Of a stretch of DNA of 15,521 bases, positions 15,421 through 15,521 are shown piece after piece. The position numbers and the translations under genes are program-made. The notes below the pieces were generated by a model that saw nothing but the letters and a program-made list of their open reading frames with translations, was not told where the DNA came from and made no database searches. Source of the DNA: Clostridiales bacterium (GTDB lineage Bacteria; Bacillota; Clostridia; Oscillospirales; Oscillospiraceae); NCBI GenBank assembly GCA_021200895.1, contig JAJQFX010000020.1, positions 17,113 through 32,633 of the forward strand, in the 5' to 3' direction. Each line of letters starts with the position of its first letter. The first letter of the stretch is position 1.

Positions 15421-15521
15421 ACCCCCCCCCGGGTTTTTGGTTTGGGTGGTTTTTTGCGTTTTTTGGGTGGGGGGGGTTGGGGTTTTTTTTGATGGTTATT
15501 GGGTGGGGGTTGGGCTGGTTG
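15421..15521. other. Low-quality G/T homopolymer tail, probable artefact
   Basis: After a run of nine C, the last ~90 bases are almost only G and T in homopolymer blocks, with very few A or C. No coding, repeat or RNA structure explains this, and the composition differs abruptly from the adjacent gene. It looks like erroneous read ends incorporated at a contig terminus. Confidence 0.85.

Overview
The window looks like a gut Firmicute, most likely a Lachnospiraceae or related Clostridia member. Pointers are the strong purine-rich ribosome binding sites, a textbook sigma-A promoter (TTGAAA, 17 bp, TATAAT), a giant secreted Cna-B/SpaA-type surface protein, small protein families (DUF6870-like, DUF7768-like) that I associate with integrative conjugative elements (ICEs) of Clostridia, and a Cps2A-type LCP protein. 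Family names come from reading the proteins by eye, without database searches.

Bases 1-8089 are a leftward (minus strand) accessory block. In transcription order it holds a DUF7768-like protein, a large terminator hairpin, a protein with a sigma-70 region 4-like helix-turn-helix, an overlapping DUF6870-like small protein, a roughly 510-base gap with a highly structured leader, and a surface adhesin of at least 2026 residues that runs off the left edge. The adhesin has a signal peptide, an acidic Thr/Glu stalk, a large unrecognised head, an SdrD-B-like domain, a SpaA-like domain and at least five Cna-B repeats. Its C-terminal anchor lies outside the window.

Bases 8090-12380 are a rightward regulatory block of three regulators from classes often linked to DNA damage or element induction: a WYL-domain regulator, a self-cleaving LexA-like repressor, and an ImmA/IrrE-type metallopeptidase with a C-terminal helix-turn-helix. 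The first and third are each interrupted by one in-frame stop codon in otherwise intact coding sequence; only the LexA-like gene is whole. The divergent region before the WYL gene carries two copies of a 15-bp palindrome, and the LexA-like gene has its own promoter with an inverted repeat beside it. This resembles an ICE control region that is decaying, was captured with mutations, or is expressed unusually. No integrase, relaxase, coupling ATPase or sortase is visible here, so the ICE assignment is an inference.

Bases 12526-15420 run leftward again and look like a capsule or exopolysaccharide locus: the tail of an unidentified gene, an FrhB-family protein, a separate two-cluster ferredoxin, and an LCP-family glycopolymer transferase. 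The 145 bp between the converging metallopeptidase and LCP genes is the likeliest element/host junction. The last ~100 bases are almost pure G/T homopolymer and look like a sequencing or assembly artefact at a contig end.
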